Source: Elysia chlorotica
Taxonomy: Eukaryota > Mollusca > Gastropoda > Plakobranchidae
Assembly (NCBI GenBank): GCA_003991915.1
Contig: RQTK01000056.1
Location: forward strand, 605,687 to 669,686
Length of the DNA: 64,000 bases
Direction of reading: 5' to 3'
Shown here: one piece after another, positions 24,161 through 35,730 of the stretch
Numbering within the stretch: position 1 is the stretch's first letter
Layout of the letters: every line of letters starts with the position of its first letter
Notes under the pieces: model-generated
What the model saw: only the letters and a program-made list of their open reading frames with translations
Told to the model about the DNA's origin: nothing
Databases searched by the model: none
Program-made: the position numbers and the translations under genes

Positions 24161-26548
24161 AATGCCTCAATCTCCCCCTCTCCCCAAACTACATCGGATT
24201 TTTTTTCTATTGTATTTCACTTTTTCTTATGCATGAGTTCCCCTTCTCATTTAAACCCTTCCAAAGTTAACACATTTGATTCCTTCTCCTGATTTCATCT
24301 CTCTCTCTCAAATATACATAATTGTGTGCGGTGGCTCACGAAATGCAAATTTTCAACTCCATCTTTTAGATTGCTTTATATTTTTACTATTTTAACACAT
24401 GATGTCGATTTTCGTCTCCAAATTTCGACATTTCAGTGTTGATTCTGTGCCCTAAACTTTTAGTTTTTCTATTTCAGCCTCTCTCATGCATTCGATCCAT
24501 GTTTAGCAGTTTACATTTCCCTTCCATTGTTTACATTTGGTTTTATTTACAACATTTAAAACAGATACTGGTACCAACGTATCGTGAACTGTGGGTTTCA
24601 GCTCCCATTTTCAGTCTTGATTCTTCCATTCGGAACATGTTTGACATTTTACTTTGCCTCAACCTACTTCATATAGTATTGTTTATTGATTTCAATCTCA
24701 TCGATTTCAACCTTCTTTCTCCATGCTACACTTTCATGTTCCCTGCTTCAGCCCAGGTTATGGGTTTCAATAATCACGTTTTAGTGACATTTCTCTATGA
24801 TAATCCCTGTTTGAGTCTCTGTCATAAATTATGAGTTATTGGTCTCTTTATATTTTTCCTTGTCTGTTTGTCTCTGTTAATTGATTCTTTCTCCTCATTC
24901 TATTACTGTCAAATATCCAGAGTTGTGGGTTCTGGCTCACATAATACAATATTTTGTCCACCAATATATACGTTGTGTTCAATTTAAATATCTCAACACT
25001 TGAAGACATTCCTGGTTTCTGATTCCAAATTAGTACATGACAGTATCGACCATAATTATACCCGAAACTTTTAGTTGTGTCTTCCATTTGTCTCTCTCAT
25101 TCATTCTGATCAATTTTTTGTCCAATTACAATTTAACTTTTTCCGGCATCTTTTAAAAAATTATTACAGCATTTCACGCTAGCACCGGTTCCAATATAGT
25201 TTTTACCATAAGTGATGGTTTCCAATTCCTACCTGACAAAAAATATCAAATACCTCCAATTTAAAATTTATATCGTGAGTGTTGGTCCAAACTCCCATAT
25301 CACAAGTTGTGCATGTGTCATCCATTCAAAACACAGTTTTACAAATATTTATGCCTGTGCTTCAACTTTGCTTATATATCGAAAGTTATGGGTTCCAACT
25401 TCAATATTACAGTCTGTCGCCTTCAGTTTAAAGATTTTTTACAATTGCATATATCATACTTCAACCTTGCTCATATATCGGCAGTCATGGGTTTCTAGAC
25501 TCTATTCCCATAACGTAGTTCGCCATTTCAAATTTCAAACGTTGAGTACATAATTATATTGTTTCAATCTTGCTCACATTATATTGGTGAGTTATGAGTT
25601 GTGATGTCCATATTACGGCCTTTCTCTTCTTCATATTATTATATCGTGAATTTGGGTCCAAACTCCCATATTAAAGGTTGTCGCCTTCATTTTAAACACA
25701 GTTTTACATAATTATAACTGTGATTCAGCCTTTCTCATAAATCGGCAGCCATGGGTTTCATTTTCATAACGCAGTTCACCACTTTTATTTTAAACACTTC
25801 TGTACATATATATTGTTTCAACCCTTCTCAAAGTTTATTATATCGTGAGTTATGAGTTCCATTGTCAATCTTACATCCTTTCTCTCCTTATACCTCGTAT
25901 ATCGTGGATTGTGGGTCCAAACTCTTATAAGACAAGTTGTGTCCTCCGTTTTAAACATATTTTTTACATGCAACTATGCTGATATATCAGAAGATTATGG
26001 GTTCCAACTCCCATATTACAGTCTGTCACCTTCATTGAATCATTATATCATACTGACAACCTTGCTCATATATTGGGAGTTGTGAGTTCCTATTCCCATA
26101 ACGCAGTCCGTCACTTCCCTTTTAAACAATTATATTGTTTCAACCTTTTACATAATTCATTATATCGTGAGTTATGAGTTCCAATGTCCATCTTATATAT
26201 CGTGGGTTTTGGGTCTAAACTCATATATTACAAGTTGTCTCCTCCATTTTGAACATACATTTACATACAATTGTACTTAAACCTCGCTCATATATACCTG
26301 GAGCTATGAATTCCAATGTCCATGTTCTGTCCTTTCTCTTCTACGCTACACTACGCGTTAAGATGGGGTTACCCACCCCCATGGTGCAGCCACTCCACTC
26401 TATCTTAACAGTTTTACATCTTTTGACTTTTAATCGTGCTCGTTCATCCTGAGCTCAAGAGTCCTAATTACTTTGTAAATCCGTTTGCATCATCCTATTC
26501 ACTGGGTTTGCTCTCCTTGTTTCGATATCTCATTAATTGTGAGTTGAG

Positions 26549-26552
<4 letters not shown>

Positions 26553-26602
<50 letters not shown>
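26553..26602. repeat. (CT)n microsatellite, about 25 units
   Basis: Same paralogous position in an array unit, before CTCTATCTCTCCCTCTCCTC. Confidence 0.96.
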
Positions 26603-26604
<2 letters not shown>

Positions 26605-27961
26605 TTACGCTTAATTCCTCTATCTCTCCCTCTCCTCAAACTAAATTAGATTTTTTTATTGTATTTTATTTTCTTTCTTATGCACGACTTTCCCTTCCCA
26701 AGTTAGCACATGTGATTCGTTTTCCTGATTTCTGTACTCTCAAATATCCAGCATTGTGTGTTCTGGCTCACAAACTACAAATTTTCAACTACATTTTATA
26801 GATTGGTTTATATTTTACTATTTCAACACTTGATCTTGATTTTCGTCTCCAAATTTGCACATTTCAGTGTTGATCCTGTAACCTAAACTTTGAATTATTC
26901 CTTGCATTTCAGTCTCTTTTATGCATTCTGAACCACGTTCACCAGTTTACAATACAAGCTTTCCCTTCCATCGTCGAAATGTGATTCTATTTAGATCATT
27001 AAAATCAAATCGTGTTACCAATGTATCGTGAGCTGTGGGTGCGAACTCTCATTTTTAAAGTCTGTCTCCTCCATTTTAAATAGTTTTACAATATTACTTT
27101 GCCTGAACCTCCTTCATATTATATAGTTTATGATTTCAATCTCAGCAATTTCAACCTTCCTTCTCCATGCTGCACTTTCATGTTTCCGGCTGCAGCCCAG
27201 GTTTCAATGATCAAGTTTTAGTCGCATTTTGCTATGCTAATCTATATTTTGAATCTCTGACATATGTTGTGAGTTATTGACCTCTTTTTATATATTTATA
27301 TTTCCCTTCCTCTCTGCGAATGCCTGTCTCTTTGTCTGTCGGTCTCTCTGTGTCTCTGCTCATACTTAATTTGATTTTTCTTTTGCATTTCATTAGATTT
27401 CTAGTGTAGGATCTTACTTATTTTGAGAGCTTCCCAACACCCTTGATTTCCTTTTCCTGATTCTGTCACTCTCCTTAAATATCCAGAACTGTAGGTTCTG
27501 GTAAACAGGGTGCTTTTTCCCTTCACCGTCATAATATGCATCAGTTTATGTTTTAAACATTCGAAGAATTCAACAGTTTCCAATGTGGAGCATTACTGTA
27601 AACGTGTATCTTTCATTGTATTAGTCACTCTCCCTCAGTCTGTTTACTTTATTTACAGTCCAAACCTTTTTTTTATTCCTTACATTCAGTTCTATTCAAA
27701 GCATTATTTTATACCGGTACCGGTATTATGTCGTAAGGATTGGGTTCTAACTCCCACATTACAGTGTGTCTTATTCATTCTAAACATTGATGGACACTTC
27801 AAATACCTCAACCTTGCTCATATATTGTGTTATGATTTTCATCTCAGCAATTCCGCTAGTTCCAACTAGCCTTGTTACAGTCACATTCCTCTATCTTAAA
27901 TATTGTTCTTTATCTATGTTTTAATCTGAAATTGTTCAAAAGTTATCGATCTTTTCTCTCT

Positions 27962-29378
27962 TCATGGCTTGCCCGACGCATTTTCGTGCGGAAGTGTGGT
28001 GATAAAATCAGGAACAACCTTCGTCCTGACTTTCGACTCGACGTCACCACCGTCAACATTGAAAGTGGGGTACTTAACCCTAAAAGTTACGCCATACATC
28101 TCGAGACCGATGCGCTGTTTCAAATGCCATCGATTTGGCCATAGCCAAACGACATTAGGCGCATATCAGTGTGGTAAGGGAGGGCACGCTGAGAAAGACT
28201 AAAGTCGATTCCAGCTGTCTGCACTGCCATGGCCCACATGCGGCAGATTCAAAAGAATGCCCCAAGTGGAAAGAGGAAGAGGCTATCCATCAGTACAAAG
28301 CCCAGCATGGTGGTACCTTTGCACAGGCCAGAGCGGCCGTTGTCGGAGAATTCGACCCAAATATTAAGCGTCGAACCTACGACAAGGCCAAACAGCGCCT
28401 CCGAAGGGCAGCGGCAGGGTCAACATCACTGCCAAAGCCCAAGGAGAAAAATCCCACAAGACAAGATTCTCTAGTCAAAAGGTCAACCATGTCAGTAAAA
28501 TCTAGAGGTAAGTTCAAGCCTAGGGCATCACCTGAACCGCAGCGAGCCCCTTTGGCAACTTCTAATCGTTGTACGCCGTTGACCAACACCGAGGGAATGG
28601 AGGTGTCACATGTACCACCCATCTCCCTGTCCTGGCAGTTCGAAAAGCTTTTAAAAGAAACGCCTTTCTGGCAAAATTAAATATTTTTAAGAAGCGACGC
28701 GCTGAGGCTCGCCGATATACGTCAGCAGAAGCGACAGTCTTGGAAACACTTTATTTCCAAAATAAATAAGGATACCCCCCTGTCCAAAGTATGGAAATCA
28801 GTCAGGAAAATGCTGGGAAAGACTGTCACTTCTGCGGCAAAGCATCTGAGGGGGGCGGATGGTTCATATGTGGGTTGGAACGGGATATTGCAGACGCACT
28901 AGGTGCTGCATTTTCTCGGAACTCATCCGACCACCACTACTCTCCTAGATTTAAAGGTTTTAAAGAGCAATATGGGGAGAAAATGGTTGACTTCTCCCCA
29001 GACTGCTTCAAAGAATACAATAAACCAGTTTTCTTTCAAAAACTACATGTCTGCCTCAAACACCTGAAAAAAAACGGTCGCAGGGACATATCTTATACAC
29101 AACTCGATCATAAAAAATCTGCAAATTCAATCTCTTCAATTTCTATTACAGCTGTGAAATGTGGGCGTCCGGTACTTTTCCGGAGTCCTTGCGCCAAGCC
29201 ATAGTTATTTATATTCAGGAAATTTATAAAGACTTGGAAAACTCACAAAATTATAGACCCATAGCTTTAACAAGCTGCCTCTGTAAACTTTTTGAAAGAA
29301 TGGTAGCAAAAAGAACCATCTTGGCATTAATTTTATCTTATAGAATCCCTATTAGTAATCATGAAAGTAATATTGATT
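27962..29378 (+). pseudogene. Jockey-like LINE relic: ORF1 fused to the pre-RT region, endonuclease missing
   Basis: The first frame encodes TFVLTFDSTSPPSTLKVGYL, then PMRCFKCHRFGHSQ and YQCGKGGHAEKD, i.e. gag-type CCHC zinc knuckles of a LINE ORF1. After a stop and frame change comes a third knuckle-like SSCLHCHGPHAADSKECPKW. A Lys/Pro-rich ORF1 tail follows to about 28,625. There the sequence passes directly to RKAFKRNAFLAKLNIFKKRR AEARR and then EISQENAGKDC-like shifted frames. These match the linker that normally lies after the endonuclease of ORF2. Near 29,160 the frame WASGTFPESLRQAIVIYIQE then NYRPIALTSCLCKLFERMVA gives the first RT blocks. The element stops before the catalytic core. 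Multiple stops and shifts mark it as dead. Clade assignment is by motif style only. Confidence 0.8.
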
Positions 29379-29379
29379 A

Positions 29380-31380
29380 AATGCAACATTTGTTTTCTTT
29401 GTCTATACACCAATATGATATAATCTCTTCGGCCTGTTGAGTAGGTAAAAAAAGCATTAATAAATATATTTGAATTCTGTATAATCATTCACATCTATAT
29501 AACAGCATCTCTAAAAACAATCTTATTCCCAATATCGATTAACGATTTCCTTTCACTGGCTTTGTGGCGCGTGGCCTTCAGGAAGCGATTGTTCATGATT
29601 TTGATACATTTTAAAATTTTGTCCTGTGACTCCAATTTGGTGTTCGAATTTCAATAAAAGCAGAAAAAAGTGATAGATAGACAATAGTGCTAATAATAAA
29701 ATCCTTAATGATTAAAAATGATTCTGACTGTTGCCAATCGCATAGCATTGGTACATTATAAAATACAGTGTAATTATCAGTGCTGAGGACCATTTCGCAA
29801 TATTGATCGAACGAAAAAGTAAGGCCCGGTAGCATTGGCGTGAGCTGTTGACATAATTCTGTTTGGTCACTTGTAATGTCAAGTCATAATGAGTGGCAAA
29901 TAAACATTATTAGGGGTTACAGGTCTATTAATGTCAGAAGATTGTTTAACGTTTCTTAATTTCCAGAGGAGGATGCTAGAAGGCGATGGGTCCCAAAACT
30001 AACGTCCGACAAATGTACGTACCACTACACAGGGACAGGGCGGGGTACCAAGGCTCATGTCTTATTCGGTCTCATTATGCTGAGACGGATCCAACCAGTA
30101 AAGGACGAAGTCCGACCACCAAAAAAAAAAGTTCTCCTTCATGGTGTCGAACCCAGTAGTCCTACATTTCAAATAGAATCCCAGTGCTCTACGCAAGCCA
30201 GATCACTCCCGCAAAATTAGTTCTGAACTGTCGACTTCTATAACACCACCATGACTGATCGCCCAAGTCACTTGTTGGGGTTTATACAGCTTCACTATAC
30301 ATTTTCTTCCCCAGCCGCACCTATTTACAAAAACATAACTTAGCCTCTGTCGGCGAAACAAAGCATTATTTGGGAGATAAAGAAAAAGCAATATGTGAAT
30401 TTTAGGTGAAAATGTTTACCTATGTAACGCTTTCTAAACAAAACTAAAGGTCACAGAAAGTTTCCAGTAGGTTGGGGATATCAATTCTATGCGAGACAGT
30501 ACACAAGAAAGAGGCTTTTTTTATTTAAAGATAAGTCCTGCTGTTATAGAAGTCGATGGCAAAGTGTGGAAGTAAACCCAATCGTTTAAACAGTTTAGAA
30601 CATTTACGACCACAGTGCAACAAAGTTGTGGAATCGATTGACAAAAAGATATTTTCAAGTACTTTTATGTTCTAACTATACTATCAAGTCCATCAATTGT
30701 AGAGACAATTGGTCATTTGGGCCTTATACAGTAATATTCAAAAGGTTGCTCTCTTCGATTGCTCGACCAGTGCTTTGTGCAACCTTGGTACTTATGTATC
30801 ATCGACTGCCTTTAATTTCTTTTCGCTTCTTTCATCCATGACTTTTTTACCTTTCCATTGTCGGAGAGACCATCAGGTTTCATGAACAAGTGGACTAGAA
30901 CAAATGGAAGTTATTTCTGCGTCGCGCTCACAAAAACTGGCGGCAAGAGAAAAAAAAAAAAAAGAAAGAAATTAAGAAAATCGTTTTAAAGGTCTCGCTC
31001 TGTTGTCCTGCATAGCAGATTGTCAGACGAGCGACAATGGTTCCTAATTATTCAAATGCGTAAATATTGGTATGAACAACGCAACAATTAAAAAATCGAC
31101 AACCATTACTTTATTGACGTCAAAATAATAAGGTTCGAATAAGTTTCTATCAATTGCTTTTTTGTCATGTACATTACGAATTTCGAAGCATTACTAATTT
31201 TTTTTACTTTTTTTACAACATAATTTAGTTCAATTTTTGTTTCAATCCTCTGTTCTAGTGTTATGTTTTAAAATCATATATATAATTAGGATTTTAAAGA
31301 TATAAGCAGGAAAATGAAATTATAAAGACAGTTTAAAGTATAACGAGGAAAAATAATAATGTCACCAATTATAATAATCT
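29380..31380. other. Gene-free interval
   Basis: AT-rich sequence without recognisable coding exons. The only item is a SINE fragment at 29985-30120. A 74-codon - strand ORF at 29611-29835 has a hydrophobic C-terminal half but no recognisable family and no supporting splice sites. Confidence 0.5.
29985..30120 (-). mobile_element. SINE fragment, reverse orientation
   Basis: The reverse complement contains the family body CTGGTTGGATCCGTCTCAGC, then the ...CCCCGCCCTGTCCCTGTG... and ACGTACATTTGTCGGACGTT equivalents. It is diverged and lacks both head and tail. Confidence 0.7.
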
Positions 31381-31400
31381 TTCTCTCTCTCTGTCTCTCT

Positions 31401-31438
<38 letters not shown>
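31381..31438. repeat. (CT)n microsatellite with interruptions
   Basis: CT tract ending directly at the 5' head of the SINE that begins at 31439. Confidence 0.95.
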
Positions 31439-31440
<2 letters not shown>

Positions 31441-31680
31441 GTCCTGGGGTAGAGCATCGGCTTCCGACGTAAAAGGACCGGGTTCGAGCTTTGGCGATTG
31501 CGCTCCCTACTGGTTGGGTCCGTATCAGTTTAATGTAACCGGCTGAGACAGGAGTCATGGTATCCCCGCCCTGTTTCGTGTGTGGCAGCACATAAAATTG
31601 TCAGACGTCAGCCTTGGGGCCCATCCACAATAAAGCCTATATAGTGCTGACATTGGACGTTAAACCAACTCAACAACAAC
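31439..31680 (+). mobile_element. Near full-length tRNA-derived SINE
   Basis: This is the best copy. The head has an A-box-like GGGGTAGAGCATCGGC and a B-box GGACCGGGTTCGAGC. It continues with the body CCCTACTGGTTGGGTCCGTA, TGTAACCGGCTGAGACAGG, ATCCCCGCCCTGTTTCGTGT and AAATTGTCAGACGTCAGCC, and ends TTGGACGTTAAACCAACTC plus an AAC-rich tail. It lies between two CT tracts. The family would be transcribed by RNA polymerase III from the internal boxes and mobilised by a LINE; that is general SINE knowledge. The partner LINE is not identified here. Confidence 0.88.
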
Positions 31681-31691
31681 AAAAACAACAA

Positions 31692-31760
31692 CTCTCTCTC
31701 TCTCTGTCTGTCTCTCTCTCTCTCTGTCTCTCTCTCTCTGTCTCTCTCTCCCTCCTCCTC
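31692..31760. repeat. (CT)n microsatellite with GT interruptions
   Basis: CT tract immediately after the SINE tail. Confidence 0.93.
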
Positions 31761-31869
31761 TCACTCATTCTTTCTGTCCCTCTGCCTGTCTTATTCTTTA
31801 TATTTTTTTTTCTCTCTCACTTGTTCTCTCTTTTTCGTCTCTTTTTTCTGGCTATACCTCTATCCTCCT

Positions 31870-31871
<2 letters not shown>

Positions 31872-31929
<58 letters not shown>
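31872..31929. repeat. (CT)n microsatellite, about 29 units
   Basis: Uninterrupted CT tract. Confidence 0.95.
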
Positions 31930-31932
<3 letters not shown>

Positions 31933-32074
31933 AATTGTAAACTTTTTACAAAACTGTTTAGAGATGAGACATGATTTATATTGCTTTATTATTGATGTTT
32001 ATGGCTTCATCTTTTTTGCGACATTTCATATGTAATGTTGCAATTTTTTTACTTTCTCTCAATCACAATTTGGA

Positions 32075-32092
32075 GGGGGGGGGGGGGGGGGG
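32075..32092. repeat. Poly-G run of 18
   Basis: A homopolymer of 18 G after TTTGGA. Its length is prone to sequencing error. Confidence 0.9.
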
Positions 32093-32400
32093 TGAAAAGC
32101 ATGTAGGAAAACCGATGAATCGAAATTTGCGTGGATTAATTGGTGAAATTTTAGGGCAAAACAGAAGACACATAGGAAGTTTCAGGTCGATTGGATCAGA
32201 ACGCACAGGACGAAGGTCGGCCCACCCAAATCTGTGTTGTGACTGGGCTAAAATTCCTTCTATCAGGAGATAGACACTGTATAACACCACACCCACAGAG
32301 TGGGGGTCAAATATTAAGGTCACGGTCACTTTATATCTTCCCAAAGTTGGGTAGCTTACTGACAAAACTTCCACGTTTTACTACATGTATTTGTAGGTAG

Positions 32401-32652
32401 TTGTTGTTGAGTTGGTTTAATGTCCAATATCAGCACAATATAAATCATATTGTGGACGGGCACAAAGACTGACGTCTGACAATTGTATGTGCTACCACAC
32501 ACGAGAAAGACGGGGATACCATGACTTCTCTCTCAGTCGGTCACATTAAACTGACACCGACCCAACCAGTAGGAAGCGAATACGCTAGGGCTCGAACCAC
32601 GGACCTTTTGCGTCGGAAGCCGATGTTCTACCATAGGGCCGCCGCGCTCCCT
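32401..32652 (-). mobile_element. Near full-length SINE, reverse orientation
   Basis: Read on the - strand: the head near 32650 has GGTAGAACATCGGCTTCCGA and GGTTCGAGCCC. The body is TACTGGTTGGGTCGGTGTCA, ...GACTGAGAGAGAAGTCATGG and CACATACAATTGTCAGACGT. The end is ATTGGACATTAAACCAACTC. The 5' head abuts the AAG tract starting at 32679. Confidence 0.88.
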
Positions 32653-32678
32653 TATTGGTAGGCTGGCCTACAGTGTAT

Positions 32679-32924
32679 GAAGAAGAAGAAGAAGAAGAAG
32701 AAGAAGAAGAAGAAGAAGAAGAAGAAGAAGAAGAAGAAGAAGAGAAGAAGAAGAAGAAGAAGAAGAAGAAGAAGAAGAAGAAGAAGAAGAAGAAGAAGAA
32801 GAAGAAGAAGAAGAAGAAGGAAGAAGAAGAAGAGGAAGAGGAAGAAGAGGAAGAGGAAGAGGAAGAAGAGGAAGAGGAAGAGGAAGAAGAGGAAGAAGAA
32901 GAAGAGGAAGAAGAAGAAGAAGAA
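32679..32924. repeat. (AAG)n/(GAAGAG)n purine tract, about 245 bp
   Basis: Starts as nearly pure AAG triplets to about 32820, then shifts to GAA/GAG mixtures. Long ORFs in several frames (poly-Glu, poly-Lys, poly-Arg and on the other strand poly-Ser, poly-Phe, poly-Leu) are artefacts. Confidence 0.97.
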
Positions 32925-33060
32925 AGACAGACAGACAGACAGACAGAGAGAGTGACAGACAAACAGAGAGAGTGACAGACAAACAGAGAGACAGGCAGAT
33001 AGACAGACTGACAGACAGACCGACAGACAGGCGGGTAGACAGAGAGAGGTCGAGAGAGTA
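32925..33060. repeat. (GACA)n/(GAGA) simple-repeat extension
   Basis: ACAGACAGACAGACAGACAG followed by imperfect AGAGAG, GACAGACAAACAGAG and CAGGCAG units. The purine-rich strand is the same as in the AAG tract. Confidence 0.9.
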
Positions 33061-35662
33061 CAGCTACAAACAAGCAGACAGGTAGGGGGAGAGGGGGAGG
33101 GAGAGAGGCATAGGAAGAGATAGCGAGCGAGAGGGAGGTGTAAACACTGAGTTGCCTTGCCCTTTGGGAAATGCAATGGATGACTAATGTTCACTGTGGG
33201 GCAAAATCCAGGTAGTAGGATGAATGTATGCATATCGTACAAGAAAAGGGTAGGTCCAGGTCGCGGCTTGTTTTGCTTCGACAGACAGGCAGGCAGGCAA
33301 ACAGTCGGTAGGAGACTACGAGGCTGAATGGGCGCACGTTTTGCAAGCCTGGGCAATCGGAACATATCGATGTACCGGTATCTGAATCGGATCGGGGTCC
33401 CATGTACCGGTTCCGGTACTGGTTCCGATGTGTACTAGTGTTACATAGATCTAGCAGGCCTAACGACTTGTATTGAAAGGTTTAGGACAACCAAGTTGGT
33501 GGCCACAGACATCCTAGCAGGCAGCAGTTACAACCTTGACTAGCCTAGTAGATTACCCTCGTCGAAACAGATACCGGTCCATATGTTCCGATCTTGGCAC
33601 AGTAACCAATACAGGAAGTCAGAAACCTCAACAACCGTGGTGAGCAAGGCATCGGAACAGATACCGGGTACAAGGCCTTGTCCCGGTGGATAGGTCCCGC
33701 TGGAGTAAGTCCCTAGTGTGTGTACTCGTACTCGGTTATCAATTTCTGCCCTGCACTATTCGCAAGGTTAGTGGGGTTAGCACTTAGCACGAAGCAGCCA
33801 GGCTCTCTGTAGCAGATTCGCACTCGCGTTTAAGTCGTTGACAAGTTACGTTCATTCTGTATTGAACAAACATCAGGCAAGCGGGATTTTCAACCTGACT
33901 TCGATTTAACTCTCAATCAGGACAGTGATTCAGAGAGCAACTAAGCGTTATTCTCGTTATTGATTTGAAGTAGGACAAACTGTTCCTGGCGAGATCTAGG
34001 TTCTAGATCTAGATCTCTACTCTAGGTCTCTAATTATCTTGGCAAGGATTTTTCATTGTCTTCGTCTCCTTTTTGGGATTCTCTTTGTAAGTATACGTTA
34101 ACTCTCGTTTTGGCTTTTCAATCAAGGAAACGGTGCATTAAACACTAATAAAATCATAGCATTCTCCCACAACACCGTATGGCATCGAGATCTAGATAGG
34201 CCTAAGTATGCTTGTTTCTAGATCATACCGGTATTTCCGATTCTATGTTCTATATAAATCTAGGCGAACGACTCTAATTAGCATAATTATACAGTGTGTC
34301 ACAATCTATAAATCTACGCATGTCCTCTCTTGTTCACCCATACGTAACGTGGAATTATGAACCGATAAGCTACATTCTACGTTTTTACTATGGAACCACA
34401 TATTTCTATTACGGTAGTGCTATTAATAGCAATCTGTGTATGGAACCGATATTGCCGCACCTAGATCTAAAAATATAATAGATTCTATATCATTCTAGAT
34501 TGTGTTGTATTGGTTATCTAGGTGCATTGCGTCATGTCAACACTTAGTAGAATCTAGTAAGTAAGGCTATCTTGTATTTTTTTAAACTTCAAGAAACAAC
34601 AACATTGTAGTCATTGATATCTAATTAGAACTCTAGTTAAGATTTTGTATGTAGCCTCATTCTACCACATTAATGCAGGGACATGTGGACTTATGAACCG
34701 TGACGATGAATTTCACATTCTAGAGCTCCCCATGCACCTACGGAGACAAAGTCAGTGTTCGAATTCTTTCTATGCCAAAACCTCGGACACTCATGATATT
34801 ATGTCGCAATCTTTCATTTCACAACGTGAGACATTTTCGTTTTCATAATTGTTAACGTTGACGCTAACTGATATTATTTTAAATTTAAGTCCGAGTCGGG
34901 ATTGGTGGTGTTTAAAAAAAATGCCCTATTAGTCATGATCATGATTTTTTCGATTAAATTTGCCCCCACCCAAAAAACAACACACGTAATGATGATAAAA
35001 AAAAACAATCAAAATCATAGACATGAACAAACGTAAACATTTTTTTCTGGCGCCGTTCAAATCAAGGTAAACTTTGTTTTCCGATATGTACTTAGATGTA
35101 TCTTAATTATATATTTTGATTTTCATCGGCTATAATTCTTGACATATAAATATAATCGGGCCGACCCAGAATAATCTTGTATCTGTGTTAATGTGTATCA
35201 CCATCCGTGTTCAATTATGACTGCAGTTTATTACCGGTATTTTCGGGAAGTCTTTTAAACATAACATTTGTCTCCTCGTCATAAACTACCTCGTCCCCCC
35301 ATCATCGACAAAAACAGACAAACAAAACAAAAAAAACAAAAAACCTGGACAATATTACTCTCCATAGCTCCCAACCGATGCTTCCCTAGATACAGTCAAA
35401 TGCCGAAATAAACAGTTCTATGTAAATACAGGGTACATACCACATAGGCCCTACGTGTTACTGAATACCTACTTACCATATGTATGCATAGGGAGAAAGC
35501 TGATGTGGTCTACATAATCGTGGAGCTATTAATATTATTTAAGTGCAGTTGATGCCTCGAGTGAGCTATAGTAAGCTTGAGTTGTTTTCATTACTGTGCC
35601 ACTACCCTCCAGTCTATTACCTCTCCTCAGAAGCTATATATATATATCTATAGGCGCTGAAC

Positions 35663-35664
<2 letters not shown>
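33061..35664. other. Gene-free interval with scattered AGATCT-type repeats
   Basis: ACCGGT-rich words around 33365-33700 and CTAGATCTAGATCT words near 34000, 34190 and 34450. ORFs are short and unsupported. I see no exon with recognisable similarity. Confidence 0.5.

Positions 35665-35730
<66 letters not shown>

Larger units (their letters stand above)
1..27955 (+). repeat. Large diverged higher-order repeat array with ~100-bp hairpin-cored monomers
   Basis: The same sentence-like blocks recur on the + strand throughout, starting before base 1. A typical monomer runs: TATATCGGGAGTTATGGG, then the core ATGGGTTCCAACTCCCAT, then ATTACAGTCTGTC, then CCATTTTAAACATTGTTTTA, then a tail ending CTTCAACCTTGCTCATA. 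Neighbouring copies are spaced about 95-101 bp (5865, 5966, 6061; 25371 and 25470). Exact cores occur at 991, 8583, 9567, 11331, 12685, 13362, 14189, 14779 and 25997, with many one- or two-base variants. The core is an inverted repeat (ATGGG/CCCAT) around an 8-base loop. Monomers are ordered into longer composite units that also contain a CT seed followed by CTCATATTAAATTGGAT (near 2150, 4060, 5385, 10830, 13110, 19970). Many short ORFs inside are repeat shadows without family similarity. I see no cellular gene in this block. Confidence 0.85.

Noticed and set aside
703..27869. Dozens of 60-130 codon ORFs in the array, often reading MGSNSHIT...FKHCFT-like phrases
   Set aside because: They are translations of the same repeat core in different frames, end at random, share no protein family, and change frame from copy to copy.
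1..27955. CRISPR-like reading of regularly spaced hairpin repeats
   Set aside because: Spacer parts are themselves related repeats, unit length is ~100 bp with diverged copies, and the window has introns and eukaryotic transposons.
32585..33365. Long ORFs of poly-Ser, poly-Phe, poly-Leu, poly-Glu, poly-Lys
   Set aside because: Products of the AAG tract and the neighbouring GACA repeats; no unique sequence start or domain.
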